From NCBI GenBank assembly GCA_948567375.1, contig OX419758.1, positions 22,945,001 to 23,009,000 on the forward strand: DNA of 64,000 bases. Reading direction: 5' to 3'. Shown one piece after another: positions 11,641 through 23,646 of this stretch. The translations under genes were made by a program, and so were the position numbers. The stretch is from Lunularia cruciata (Eukaryota > Streptophyta > Marchantiopsida > Lunulariales > Lunulariaceae). How positions within the stretch are numbered: the first letter of the stretch is position 1; each line of letters starts with the position of its first letter. The notes below the pieces were generated by a model. The model searched no databases, was not told the origin of the DNA, and was given only the letters and a program-made list of their open reading frames with translations.

Positions 11641-12600
11641 CTATAATAATTGGATTTATGTTCCATAAGAAGTTTGTTAAAGAAGATTAGAATGATTAGA
11701 ACTGACAAGATTACTTTCCCACCTCCTTAAACACTTTGTAGTAAGAGTTTAAGGAATGTTCCTGTTAACTATTGACAAACTTGTTTGGAAATTACGAATT
11801 GTGTAACCAAAACAGTAGTTAATTGATAATTTCTATAAGAAGCAAGTCGATAACTATATTAGGTATAAATAATAAGACTTTGAGTCATCTTTTGCATATG
11901 GAGTGCAATTCCATTCAATGTTTGGTAAGATTCTTTTCTTCTTTCTTTACTACTTGTCCTCTGTAAATTTGGTCTATTACAGCAAATAAATCATAGTAAA
12001 AAAAGCTTCTAAAAATGTCTCAGATTAGCTTTGCATCATTAAAATCATAAAAAAATGTACCAAATAATGAAAAAGAGGAAAAATTAAATGATAAGATTTA
12101 TCTCAATCTGTCTATCTAAGCATGATAGTAGCCAATAAATAACAATGACCATTTTTAAATATATTACATCTTCCAGGGAAAACCTAATAATAAAGGAAGA
12201 TAACCTATTAACCTAGTTTTACTATATCTAAGGGTGATAGATAATACTTCTTTTTGTTGAAGTAGTACCAAAATATCCTCTGAATACTAGCTAAACCTAC
12301 TTCAACTCTATCAGCATTGGCTAATATTTATGTTGATATTTGAGCTCTACTCTTAATAAGGTCATTTTTCTATACTTGAAATGTCCTTATCTACAACATT
12401 TCAAGAAGCCCTTCAAGGAAAAGAGCTCCAATAATTTATCATATATTATATATTTATTAAAATTTTTAAAAATAGTTCCAAAAGGAAAGAAGAGAAGATA
12501 GTACATGCTGGCATGAAAACATATAATACTAACTAGTATGCTTAAGCATGGTGGATTTGCACGACTGTATCTCATGGTTCGGGACTAGAACATCATCCTC
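11641..12600. other. AT-rich spacer, nothing recognised
   Basis: This is AT-rich, CpG-poor sequence without a credible gene, RNA or repeat boundary. Confidence 0.5.
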
Positions 12601-14100
12601 ACTGGGTTAGAACTATTCGAATGCGTAGTTGATACTTCATTATTCTTGCAAACTTTGTCGAAACTCTAGGCAGAGGGATGGGTGGTCATTAGATCTGTCC
12701 AAATTCAATTCACCGGGACTCCTGTTTAAAGTCAAAATAAGAATATCAAAACAAAGCAAAAAAGGCGACCGCGGAGGAAAAATGAAAGATGGGAGAGAAA
12801 AAAAAATCAAATCGTATAAAGGAAAAACAAAAAAAAAAAAAAAACATGGAACTAAACCTCAATAGAGTCTATATGAAAATATATACCTTGCCGCATCTAG
12901 GATATTCAAACTATGAATAAGAATATCTAACCTCGAGTTTACTCGAGTTTCTCATCAGAGTACGAGTTCACATAGGACGCAGACATACCATCAGCAACAT
13001 GAATACATTAAACGGTGTAAGTCGCCTGCAAAGTTCAGATGTTCATTGACTATGGTCCTACCACTGTGCAGTTTCCTCCACTGAAGTATGATGAGAGAAA
13101 TCTCCTCTGTGATACGGTGCAGAGTAATCATAAATACATATAACACGTAGCTAGCGTCACCAGTAACCGTCATAAGAAACTACCAACTACAATACAACAG
13201 TGTGGTATGCTGGAGTTATCTCAAAGGAGAGTACAGGGTTTACCTTCGCAGTGGTGAAAAATCTCCTCCAGGATTATGAAAGGCAAATCTTTACTCATTA
13301 CCTTCCCCTGCCATTTATAGGCTACACACAACCCGACTTTCGTTGAATTCTGTCAATGGAAGGACTAACGCATTTCCTGAGAACTGGGAAATTGATGAAG
13401 AAGTACAGAAGTGCTCTTTTCTGTATTGCAAATGTTGGTTGCAGAAGAAGCCCCATGCTTCACGAGAGGTCCACCTGTAGCCAAAGGAAAGAGCAGACTA
13501 TTTACTTTTGCACCACCCTAGTCCACAAAAGTCATCCCATGGTACTTGGGAAGACAATGAGGGTGTATTACTGAACAGTAGCAAGAGTGGAAGGTTCTTT
13601 GAGTAGCTATTTTTTTTAGGTACAGTGCAGGAGTGACTCCTGTCCGGTATCACAGTGATTGACGGGAGTACTTACCAATAGAACCCACGTGTAAATCGGC
13701 TTTCTACCTGCACTCTGATTTACACGGCACTTGTACTATTGGCAATACTGTACTGTAGTTGGTGAGCGAATTGCGTGCAGAGGTTCCTGGTGAAGCCTGG
13801 TTGAGTTGTATATGATGTAGATACTTTCGAAAGCCAGCAGTAAAAGGTCAATGAAATCTAAGCCAAGGATTATTTACTATTTTGACTGCGTCCTCAGACA
13901 AGGCAATGCCTCCGTTCAACTTAGGTCTTCCTATCTTTTTATAGATGTCCGGGACGACTCCAACCGCCCTGACCTCGTGCAATGCACTGAGTGCATGCAT
14001 CAGGGAACCATAGGACCAGGGAACCATAGGACCGGACGGTCAGAAAAGGTTGTGCGAGAATTTAAGCACCCTCGGTGGGTTCATTCCAATAACAAATTTT
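12601..14100. other. CpG-richer non-coding sequence with a truncated R1 repeat
   Basis: Base composition changes at about 12600: CpG becomes frequent. An R1 copy lies at 12761-12830 (AAAGGCGACCGCGGAGGAAA...). Short open frames at 12629-12865, 13356-13574 and 13851-14102 show no known domain. An 18-bp unit containing GGGAACCATAGGACC is repeated at about 14003-14038. Confidence 0.4.
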
Positions 14101-14173
14101 GATTAATATATAAAATTATAATAATATTATATTGGAATAAATTTTATAATTGATATTATATATAATTTTTATG

Positions 14174-14176
<3 letters not shown>

Positions 14177-14211
<35 letters not shown>
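14177..14211. repeat. (AT)n microsatellite
   Basis: An unbroken alternating AT run of about 35 bp. Confidence 0.95.
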
Positions 14212-14213
<2 letters not shown>

Positions 14214-14408
14214 TGAATTTAACTGGTAACTACTGGAATACGCCGTTCGTATCATGCTATTCTATGATACAAAGATAAGTGGTTTAAAAATTTTTGAATT
14301 ATATTTTTTCAATTTCACATGAATATTCACCTCCATATATTATTATTGAGAATTTACCCTAAAAGAAAAGATGGCCCTTGTTCTCTCTTGTCCCAAAAAG
14401 TATCTACA

Positions 14409-14843
14409 TTTGGGCGACGAGTACCTACACTACTATAAGGTGACAATAATCTTTTCAAGGTAAATAAGATACTTTCTAAAGTATTATTTATGCCAAACGA
14501 TATTTATTTAAGAAAAAACTCTCGGCCATTACTAATGCTTCTTGTGCCCGCTAACCAGTGGTAGTCAAAACACATCAAGTAGTAAGTCAAGGCAGATGAA
14601 CTTAAACGCTTAAGAATGACGCTTAAAGAGTTTGTTAGTGAGATTTGGGCGACGGGTACACAGTTTACGATTTACACAGGTACCTACACGATTATAGGTT
14701 GACAATGTCAAGGTAAATAAGATACTTTCCAAATTATTATTTATAGTAAATCAATGTTTCTGGAAGAAAAACCTCTCGGCCATTGACCAATAACCAGTGG
14801 GAGTCAAAAATCATCAAATAGTAGGTAAAGGCGGATCGAACCA
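14409..14843. repeat. Tandem duplication, period about 235 bp
   Basis: TTTGGGCGACG starts at 14409 and again at 14644. Both halves continue with AGGTAAATAAGATACTTTC, then CTCTCGGCCATT, then ACCAGTGG-AGTCAAAA. The copies differ by small indels, so the duplication is not recent. No gene is seen in it. Confidence 0.85.
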
Positions 14844-15049
14844 TTGACGATTAACGGGCTTGTCTAAACTATTCACCGCACTGGGAATGAAACACGGACT
14901 CATACAAACTAAAGTAGTGAGAATCTTTGACACTATGCTAAAGTCTAATCCAGTAATATGGCGTGAACGAAGAAGGGTAAAAGCCTTCTTTTTCCCTCAG
15001 ACGGTCGTGTCCCCTTGGGCCAAGTCCGAAGTTTTGGCCTACACTCACC

Positions 15050-15564
15050 GTTGGATCTCGTGCCGTCCAGTTCCACAAAGTGCGTAGCTCCTCTCGTGCC
15101 TTTGTTGTAGCATCGGATAAGGAAGATCTGCTATCATTACGTGCGTGATTCGCACATGAGACTCATAAGCACGTCCTTAACTATTTTATTGAAGCGTTGC
15201 GAGTTTTCACCTTCTATGAACCACACCGTACATACAAAGTCAAGGCGTACCTTGCTTCAAGCAGGTATGTTGGGAGCGGCCAGGTCGAGCCGCCTCGGTG
15301 TTCGTACGAGGAAATGTCAAGCTAGTTTTAGCCTTCGGACGGTCCAACGGATACTGCTTTTGCTTTCCGGGAGAAGGGCATAGAAACTGGAAAGCATCTA
15401 CCTGGGTAATGCGACGACAAAAGACTCCGGATTTTCTTATGTTTGACTGACAAGCCCCGGACCTTGCGATGTCCGGCTCGTGGGTCTTGTGAAAAGAAAA
15501 AGGCACGTGTAAGGCTCGCGGGGCTAGTGAAACAAAAAAGCAAAAGTCTAATCCTTTCAAAAGA
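15050..15564. other. CpG-rich island of unknown origin
   Basis: GC and CpG are clearly higher than in flanking DNA. A hairpin GTGCGTGATTCGCAC lies at 15140-15154. Overlapping open frames on both strands (15240-15660) show no domain and look like by-products of high GC. The texture resembles organelle DNA and an R1 repeat follows directly, but I cannot name a source gene. Confidence 0.3.
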
Positions 15565-15860
15565 GAAAGGGCGACCGACCAGCAAAACACATGAAGGGAA
15601 GACCCGTTTTCCCAAAGGACCAAAGAGAGACAAAAGAGGTAAAATGGGACTAGGACCCAATAGTATCGATATGAGAAATCTGCCTTCTCACACCTAAGAT
15701 ATCCTAGTTATACAAGTCTTAAGATCTACAAACTACTTAAGAAGAAGTCTCACCCAATGTGATTGCTCTCCTATGGATTGCACCAGCCAATGCTCTCTTT
15801 AGAACAATGTACACCCGCAGTTTAAATTATGCTACAAAGTATAAGAATGAGAAAGACCTT
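15565..15860 (+). repeat. R1 interspersed repeat, long copy
   Basis: It starts GAAAGGGCGACCGACC and continues through GAGACAAAAGAGGTAAAATG, CCCAATAGTATCGATATGAG, then CTCTCCTATGGATTGCACCA. The copy at 50943-51265 follows the same order over about 300 bp, giving the fullest view of the family. No coding sequence is seen. Confidence 0.75.
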
Positions 15861-16180
15861 GAAGACCTCAAAAGACTTTGACTTACTTAGATCTGCTTTT
15901 TATCATGTAAAAACTTGACAACATGTAAGATAACAAGAAGGATGAAAAACCCTAGTAAAAAAAAATGAAAGATAAAAGGTAAAATGAGATTAAACCCTGA
16001 TCAAGAATGTGACCATTTCCATCTCCAATGCTTCTAAGTGAACCACAAAGCACTTCCTCAAGGGAAGGCTTTTCATTATTCTAAGGGATCTCCAACTATC
16101 AAGGTTTGGAGAGGAAATCTTAGCCACTTGTGTAAGCCACCAGGTGGAAAATGTGTAGTGTAAGAAGCAGACCAAGTGTG

Positions 16181-16265
16181 ATAACAAGAATGACAAGAAA
16201 ACCTCCATCAAGCCATACAAGAAAAAGACATAGAGGTAAAATGTGGCTATACTGCAATAGTATAT
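16181..16265 (+). repeat. R1 interspersed repeat, diverged fragment
   Basis: Shared words in R1 order: CCTCCATCAAGCCATACAAG, then AGAGGTAAAATG, then GCAATAGTAT. A weaker fragment sits at about 15940-15990. Both lie just inside the CpG-poor zone and are more worn than copies at 50-57 kb. Confidence 0.6.
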
Positions 16266-16289
16266 TAAATGCATGAGCCCGATCCAAAG

Positions 16290-16475
16290 CTCAACTGAAT
16301 CTAGATCCCATTGATGATTATCAAGAGATATTCTTGGGATTCCAAGGGCATGATATAGATGTGTAGTTGCTAGTTTGGTAGTTACAATTGAAGTTGAACT
16401 AAATCTAGGTCCCATGATGATTATCAAGAGATATTCTTAATATTCCAAAGGCACCATGTACATGGGTAGTTGCTC
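16290..16475. repeat. Tandem duplication, period about 104 bp
   Basis: CTAGATCCCATTGATGATTA at 16301 is repeated as CTAGGTCCCATGATGATTA at 16405. Both are followed by TCAAGAGATATTCTT and ATTCCAA-GGCA. Confidence 0.8.
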
Positions 16476-17600
16476 CTTCGGTGATGAGTGACTTGAGGGG
16501 CAAATAGGACGTGCCATGCTGACACTTTCATTTAATATTTATCACCTTGCAATTTATTTCACATACAAGATCAACCTAACATAATTATTCATATCACTCT
16601 AATCTATATAATTAATTATGTCACTTTAATCTATGGGAGACACTTTAATCATATCATTCTAATCCACATCATATCACTCTAGCCCATGCAAAGAGAAATA
16701 GAGGGATGAAAATGTTATTATCAAACTATAAAAGAAAGGGGATAGATGATAACTACTACAACAATCCTTGCTTTCTCTACCACACTAATAGTAAATTGTT
16801 ATTCTATCATCATTGTAGAATATGTGCTCATAGCCATCATCAATTGAAGTCCCTCTTATAAATATTCTTGATAACAAGGACATTTTAGAGGTTGAATGTT
16901 GTATCCATAATTTGCACAACCATTGCATTTCATAATTTCTCATTGTGTGCAAGTGATGTTGTTGTAATTATTGCCTATATTTTTCCTACAATTTGGAGTG
17001 GGTTGTAGTGAAACTTGAATGGCGATATCACATTCTCTATTGTAAATCTCTGCACAATTTTGAAGGCAACCTAGTGGTGTTACTGGAAAATTATTCCTAT
17101 GTCGTCTTAGTGTTGGCTCATCCAAGTCCAGTGATCAGTGAATCCAATAGCCATTTTTTATTGAATAGGGCTAGAGGTAATTGATAAATTTTGCTTCAGA
17201 TGGAGATGAATGATGTGCTTGCAAGGTATGTCCATCACCCACATATTATAACTATTACATTCATCTATTTTCTCAAGTGGATGGTAGGGTTTTGTCAAGC
17301 AATATACAATATTTCTTTTTCAAGTTCATCCATCATTATCTTGGCACCAAAGTTCAAGATATTATGTTAGATATGTTGGAAAATACTTACATCCACAAAT
17401 TTAGTAACCAGTTGATTACTGTGGTTCACATTTGTCCTATGGTGATTTGTATTCAAAAGCAATAAGAATTTGATCTAAGTGCATTCATTACAGTCACCCT
17501 CTATTCTACCGACTCAGCCTCGATACAAAGAATCTCTCTCTCTCTCCTTGATGCCACACACAGGAAGAAGCTCTCTTCTTGTTATTGTAGTCTAAAGGAA
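16476..17600. other. AT-rich spacer
   Basis: No gene is recognised. Short direct repeats (ATCATATCACTCTAATC-like) occur at 16580-16680. Confidence 0.45.
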
Positions 17601-17604
17601 GAAA

Positions 17605-17672
17605 TATTAATCAATCAAGAAGGAAGAAGATATATTAATCAATCAAGAAGGAAGAAGATATATTAAACAATT
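17605..17672. repeat. 28-bp tandem repeat
   Basis: The unit starting TATTAATCAATCAAGAAGG begins at 17605 and 17633, with a degenerate third start at 17661. Confidence 0.85.
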
Positions 17673-17999
17673 GAACGCATCACTCCAAAGAAGATATATT
17701 AATTGATTGAGGAAGAAGAAGAATTATTGACCAATCAAGTGCAATAAAATAGTACTAGATATATGTTCAAAGCCATTCTAGCTACAGACTCAATATCAAT
17801 AAATTTTCTCAATTGATCTAAGAGTTCGTTTCCTCTGAGATCATTTCAGCTCATTCTCTTTGGGATCATGAAGATAACATCTTAAAGGAAGTCACGACTA
17901 TTATTTGCTTTTTTATTTGGGTACCATGTGAGGTGAGGTTTATGTGTATACTAAACAGATTTAGGACACAACCTCAACACAAGCCTTGAGATAGCAAGC

Positions 18000-18600
18000 A
18001 AAAGAGAATTGGGCATGAATGGCAAATTGTGTTAAAATCACCATATTTTTATCAAATTATGAACTGCTTATTAAGAAGTTGGAGAAATTAAACTCAAATC
18101 AAAGTTTTACTAAGACAAACCATGCATTTGTGTAAAGCTCCAAAAGGAAGGACAATATATTAGTTTGAAGTAATTAAACTAGAATCAAATGGCACATTGT
18201 GTAAACATCAACCTATGAAAATTACAAACTGCTTATTAAGAAGTTGAAAGCAATTAAACTCAAATCAAAGATTAACCAAGACAAACCATGCATCTTGTAA
18301 AGCTCTAAAAGGAAGGAAAATATATTAGTTAGAAGCCATTCAATTGGAATCAAAGATTTACAAGGACTAACAATGCAATAGTTTAAAGCTCTAGAAGGAA
18401 GTATGATATATTGGTTGGAAGTCATTAAATTGCAATCAAAGATTTACCAAGGCTGACCATGCATTTAGGATAAAGCTCAAGAAAGAAAGAAGGACAATAT
18501 TTTAGTTGGAATCCATTCAACTAGAATAAAAAATTTACCAAGATTGACCATGCATTAATTAGTGTAAAGCTCCAAAAGGAAGCATGATTATTAGTTCACA
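18000..18600. repeat. Tandem array, about 86-bp unit, six copies
   Basis: Units begin near 18085, 18172, 18253, 18339, 18424 and 18519. Each has ATTAAACTCAAATCAAAG-, ACCATGCAT- and AAAGCTC-AAAAGGAAG-like blocks. A longer periodicity is also visible: AACTGCTTATTAAGAAGTTG occurs at about 18062 and 18227. Copies are diverged. Confidence 0.8.
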
Positions 18601-19622
18601 ACTAGCATGTGATTCATAGATCACAATTCCATTGAAGTCTCTTGATCCACATTAATCATTGCTCCACTATAAAAACATACACTTGCTGATTGTCTACATC
18701 AGAGAACAAATAAATCTAGGTCTAAACCAAACTGTGAGCTCACTTGTAAGTTGTCAACAAAGTCTACGCAACTCATTGTCTCTTGAAATTTTACAAGTCA
18801 CCTAAATTATCAATGGTAGTGAAATCCCATTTCCACATATCATCACTTGCCAACCAAACTTAGTTTTGACCCATAAGCTTGTCATGCATAAGTACCTAAC
18901 AAGACATGAAAATAACCTAATAATCTAATATTGCCATTCACAAACCCAAGTGACTAGTATAGAGGTACACCAAAAGAAATGAGTTAGGAGTTGACAATCT
19001 AAAATTGGAATTGAGGAAATAATTTCATCAGATTAATCAATAATTCAATGCAAATGAGGAGTAATTAGGTCTTAATTAGATAACTTCAAAATGTATCCTC
19101 TCAACAAGCAAGATGAGGACGCATGCAAGGAAATGTAATGCAATTTCAAGTCTTCTTTGGCAGCTAGTTCAATTCAAATAGGTTGTAAAATATACTTGTA
19201 ATTTTTAAGGAGATCACATAGGAGAGCAACAATCAGTCCATTGCATTGTCAATGGAAATGTGATAGCTATTGTAGGACTTGACAAGTTTTTTTATAAACC
19301 CTTCCATAAATCATGTTTGAAATCATGTCTATAGCCAACTCCTACAAAATCTTTGATAAGTCTCTAGTGTGTGTTCTCACTACATGATGTTGATATCATT
19401 CCAAAATGCAAGGATCCAAGGAGTAGCAAATTGCTCCCATAAAGGAATATTTTTCTCTCCAAGTAATTAGTAATTGAAGGCATGTCTTGTATCAATCTTA
19501 TCCATCATCCTCATTATCTCCTTCCCATCATCCCCATCAACACAATCTGTAGTCTTAATATCTTGTGTGTTCAATGATTCCTTCATTGTACCAATTTTTC
19601 CTCAAATTCTTCCTCACTTTTT
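18601..19622. other. AT-rich spacer
   Basis: I see no gene, RNA or repeat boundary. Confidence 0.45.
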
Positions 19623-19720
19623 GGTGGCACTAGTTGGAATAATTGAATGAATGATGGTGGCACTAGTTGGAATAATTGAATGAATGATGGTGGCATTAGA
19701 TGGATTAATTGAATGAATTG
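19623..19720. repeat. 33-bp minisatellite, three units
   Basis: GGTGGCACTAGTTGGAATAA starts at 19623 and 19656. The third, diverged unit starts at 19689. Confidence 0.9.
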
Positions 19721-22700
19721 TTCAATTTCTTCTTTTTTCTTCCCAAATTGATCAATTCATCAACATATTTTGCTAAATACCATCTACACAAGAGATGAAT
19801 AGAGGGAAGATTTACTTGACCATGCATAGCAATAAGTGAAAAATTAGTATCAATGACAAATATAGAATTTGCATGGGTGCATTCTTAAAGTTTTTCCAAG
19901 GGAAAATGATAATCTTCCTATGTCTCTCCTTCCATAAAACATAGTTTAATGGTGAAAGAATGGTATATACTCATGAAGCTAACAATGTGGAGGAGGGGCA
20001 TGCAAAATTTATTTGTCTTATAAGTGCAATCCATCAAATGACAATGCTTTCACTTCCTCTGTTCTATGGTCCTTTCGAGTAGGAACTAGGACCTCCAACC
20101 TACACAAGTTTGTGATTTACATGTAAATGATTGTGTATGTTGATTTGCAATTTTTCTTATCTCTAACTCATGCCCACATCCAACATGCATTGACAATAGC
20201 TTGTCTTGCTCAATTTTTACTTCCTTGTCTTTTTTCCCTCCTTGAGAGCATTTTAGAACATACAAGTATTGTTTTTTAATCTATGGTGGTTCCTCGTTAA
20301 GCCTTTGGTAACTAATGAAAAATATCTTCCATGAGCAAAAGCCATTGCAATTGCTTTTGCTTCTTCTTCCAACACATAGGTAATTGTAGGGTCCAAGCCC
20401 TGCCCACAAGATCAGATTATGGGCTCCTACAGTAAGCTCTCATCATGAAGTCCCATAGACAATTCCATTGCTTGAAACAAGAGGTGGAAAAGTTCAAACA
20501 ATTCCATTGCTTGAGATAAGAGAAGAGAAAGCTCAAAAATGAATAGACAATATTGCATGAAATGAGGTGAATTCTAAAGTAGAATGCAAATAAATATGCA
20601 TGATGAATGTGCAGAATATTTTATTTACCTTTTGCATTGGAACAATCATCTTAGTTTGAATCTCCATGAATTAGAGTGACATTATTAAATATGTTTAGTC
20701 ATATGCTTATAAAGCTAACAAATGATACAAGATAAATGATGGTGCAACTAGCACGGGTCTGTTTGCCCCTTAACTCACTCTTTGGTGGTGGAAATCTTGT
20801 TTAGTAGTTGAAACCAAACATGGTATTTGTTATGATCCTTATGGAGTACATGCATTCCCCATAACAAGTAGCAATCTCCATGACCAAACAAAACATGTTA
20901 ATCCTTGCAATATATGATAATGGTTAGGTTTGTAGGATTAAGTGGAGCAAACTTACACAAAATAGTGGAACATATATTTACCAACATGACCTCCTCTACT
21001 TGTGGCTTGTCTAAGTTCTAGAAACTGTTCTCTTGTTCTCTTGCGTATTCTTGTTTCAAGTGTAGTTTCAGCCTACTATGAAGTTTTGTGAGCTTGTGCA
21101 ATTACTTAGCTTGAATGCATTCAAATCAAAATCTAGAGCCAACTGTCCTTTACACTTCAGCAGTTTGTCCTGCTTCATTTTATGAATTTATTCCTTACGT
21201 TGCTTGGTCAACCTAAGGTTCACAATCTCAGTCAAACAATTTAGATCCATAGCTTTGACCTAACACTTGATGCTTGGATGCCTCTAACATTGCAAAAATG
21301 ACAATAATACTGGTATAGAAACCATCACCTGCTCTTTCTCTCTCTCATTGATGTTGTGCTCCACCATTGCTATAACTATGAGATCCAAACAAGTCCAAGA
21401 CCTCTCTCTCAAAATTCATGGGACTATGGGAAATTCATGAGTGTGGGTAGAGCAGCTCTAGGCTGCCCAACATAGGTGTCCTATCAGCCACTACTTGAGA
21501 TTGATGCCCAACATCCAAGATGTCATCAACAATCAGATGTGATAGTTGTTGAATACCATCATATGCACAATGTAGAACCTCCTTAGGTAAGAAGTTCATT
21601 CACTAAAGATAAGGACTATGAACCCTTGACCCAAATCTAGCTACATCTAACAACACAATAGGTCCCATCCAAGAATGGACCTGATGTGTACTCTCCACCA
21701 TCCATTTGTGAGAATCACCCATCAAAGGGATGTTCTTTCAGAATGTAGGTTAGAGAAACAACTTGATGAACTTGGAGATTTTGTAATATACTTAAGATCT
21801 CCCAAAACACACCAAAATAAGGATCTTATAGACCTTGATCTTGGTCAACACAAGTATATCCTTACAATGGCCATTTAGAAGTCACCAAATGAATGGGACC
21901 ATGTCTCTTTAGATCCAACCTCCCCAGCAAGGAAATGTCTTCTAATAGAGTAATTAGCAAAGTTGATAATTCTTAATTGTTGACATCAATAATAACTCAA
22001 GATACTAATAGGCCAAGTAATTCATATGATGTAAAGAGATTTGCCTAGCAATCTCATCTCTCTCCACATACAAGTACCTCTGAACTTGTATGTTTACCCA
22101 TAGTAATGCAACTAGTCCAATGTTGATCCCACCAAACAACTACAAAAAGCATACTCCTTCAATTGATTACTACCAAGAAATAGGTGTGGTATCTATGTTG
22201 ACTCCAACATATGTCCCTTCTAGTAGCTTTTCAATTGACACTTTTCTTACTAGTTTTTATTCTTCAAAACCAGTTTGAAGAACTTTATTAGAAGAATAAT
22301 TTTAAATTTTGACAAATACTAATTATGCATCCTCCATTTTTGTGGAGCATAGGTGGTTTTATGCATATGGCCCCAAGACTTGGGTGATCTATCCATGACC
22401 CTAATGAAGAGAAACCCATGTATACCTTTGTTTAACCTATTTTTATTGGTACAAGAAATGCTAGCACTCATGGACCTTGATGGCCTAGAGGTGGACTGCC
22501 AAGATTTCTTTTATATCCTAGTAAATAATATGGTTGGAGCAGTATAAGGATTACTATCTTTTGAGCACAATATAAAAAAAAATGGAATTTTGTTTTGTAT
22601 TTTTCATAGCTAATCCCATTAGATCATGCAAACATTTTAGAATTATACAATTGGAAAGTCCGAGGAATCTTGAACCCTTTGACATGAAAAGATGATGTCC

Positions 22701-23215
22701 TATACTCTTAGAGAAAAGGAAAAAAATCACTTTAGGCTTGTAGTTGCACATCTACATATTCTCTTAAAACACTCAAAATTCTACAAAGGAACAAAGGTTT
22801 TCCTATATGAACAAAGGTGATAAGGTAATAGACTCTAGAGGCTCATCCTCAAATTGGTCTATTGGTGGTACAAAGGCTCCATTCCAAGCCTATTGTACCA
22901 ATTGATCCTCATACTCAAAGTTATTACAATGCCTCATTAGAACTCCACAATGGCATATCCAAGGTAGATGGAACAACCCCACTCATATTCCAAATCCAGG
23001 TGATCCCCTCTAGTATTAGAGTATCCTCCACATGAGCATTCCCCTCTAATAACTCACCAAGCCAAGTAACAAAATCACTGAATGCTAAAACTGATACCAT
23101 GGTCCCTAATTGTAGTGAGCTAAGATTACCAACTTGGACTAACAAAAGTTATCTCTTGCCAATAGTCATTGTTGAAACCCATTGTGTATAACATTTCTCT
23201 ACCAACTAGCACATC
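19721..23215. other. Decayed repeat DNA, no gene recognised
   Basis: This is CpG-poor sequence with only short, stop-bounded open frames on both strands and no known domain. Transposon remnants are likely but I cannot assign them. Confidence 0.4.
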
Positions 23216-23220
23216 ATATG

Positions 23221-23641
23221 TGTAACAATATGGAGTTTAGCGACAAAGTTAGTCGGGTTTACAAAGTAGAGAATAAGACAAAATAGCCTAGAATATTCTA
23301 GAAGTATCTAAGAAGCTTCTTGGGAAGCTTCCCAACTAGTTAACTTATGCCCTAAGCAGGTAGCTTCTAGAAGGAAGCTTTTAGAAGCTTCTAACTAGCT
23401 TAGCTTGCACTCCAAGTAGGCGGCTTCTAAAAGGAAGCTTCTTGAGAAGCTTCTTGGTTAACTTGGCTTGCACTCCAAGAAAGCGGCTCAAGGAAGCTTC
23501 TTGAGAAGCTTCATGGGTCTTGTATACTATCTATAAATACCAAAGCCAAAGCTCATGCTAGGCATTTGGAGTTTTCCTTCATTCAAGTGTCCCAATGTGA
23601 GGTTCCATTCTCCTATTTCTCCTCAGTTTTGGTCTTTTACT
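23221..23641 (+). mobile_element. Solo LTR, family A (copy 2), with ATATG target duplication
   Basis: It begins TGTAACAATATGGAG and ends GGTCTTTTACT, where the expected last base is A. ATATG stands on both sides (23216-23220 and 23642-23646). The copy is 421 bp, with GAAGCTTC repeats, a TATAAATA box at 23532-23539 and the heat-shock-element motif at 23290-23304. No primer-binding site or coding region follows, so it is a solo LTR. Confidence 0.92.
23290..23304 (+). promoter_or_regulatory. Heat-shock element motif in LTR-A copy 2
   Basis: AGAATATTCTAGAAG fits nGAAnnTTCnnGAAn perfectly. Confidence 0.6.
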
Positions 23642-23646
23642 ATATG

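Noticed and set aside
15240-15697. Overlapping open frames of 84-127 codons on both strands
   Set aside because: High GC content with frames open on both strands and no domain; not credible genes.
18000-18600. CRISPR-like array
   Set aside because: Unit spacing is irregular, there are no unique spacers between identical repeats, and the DNA is a plant nuclear genome.
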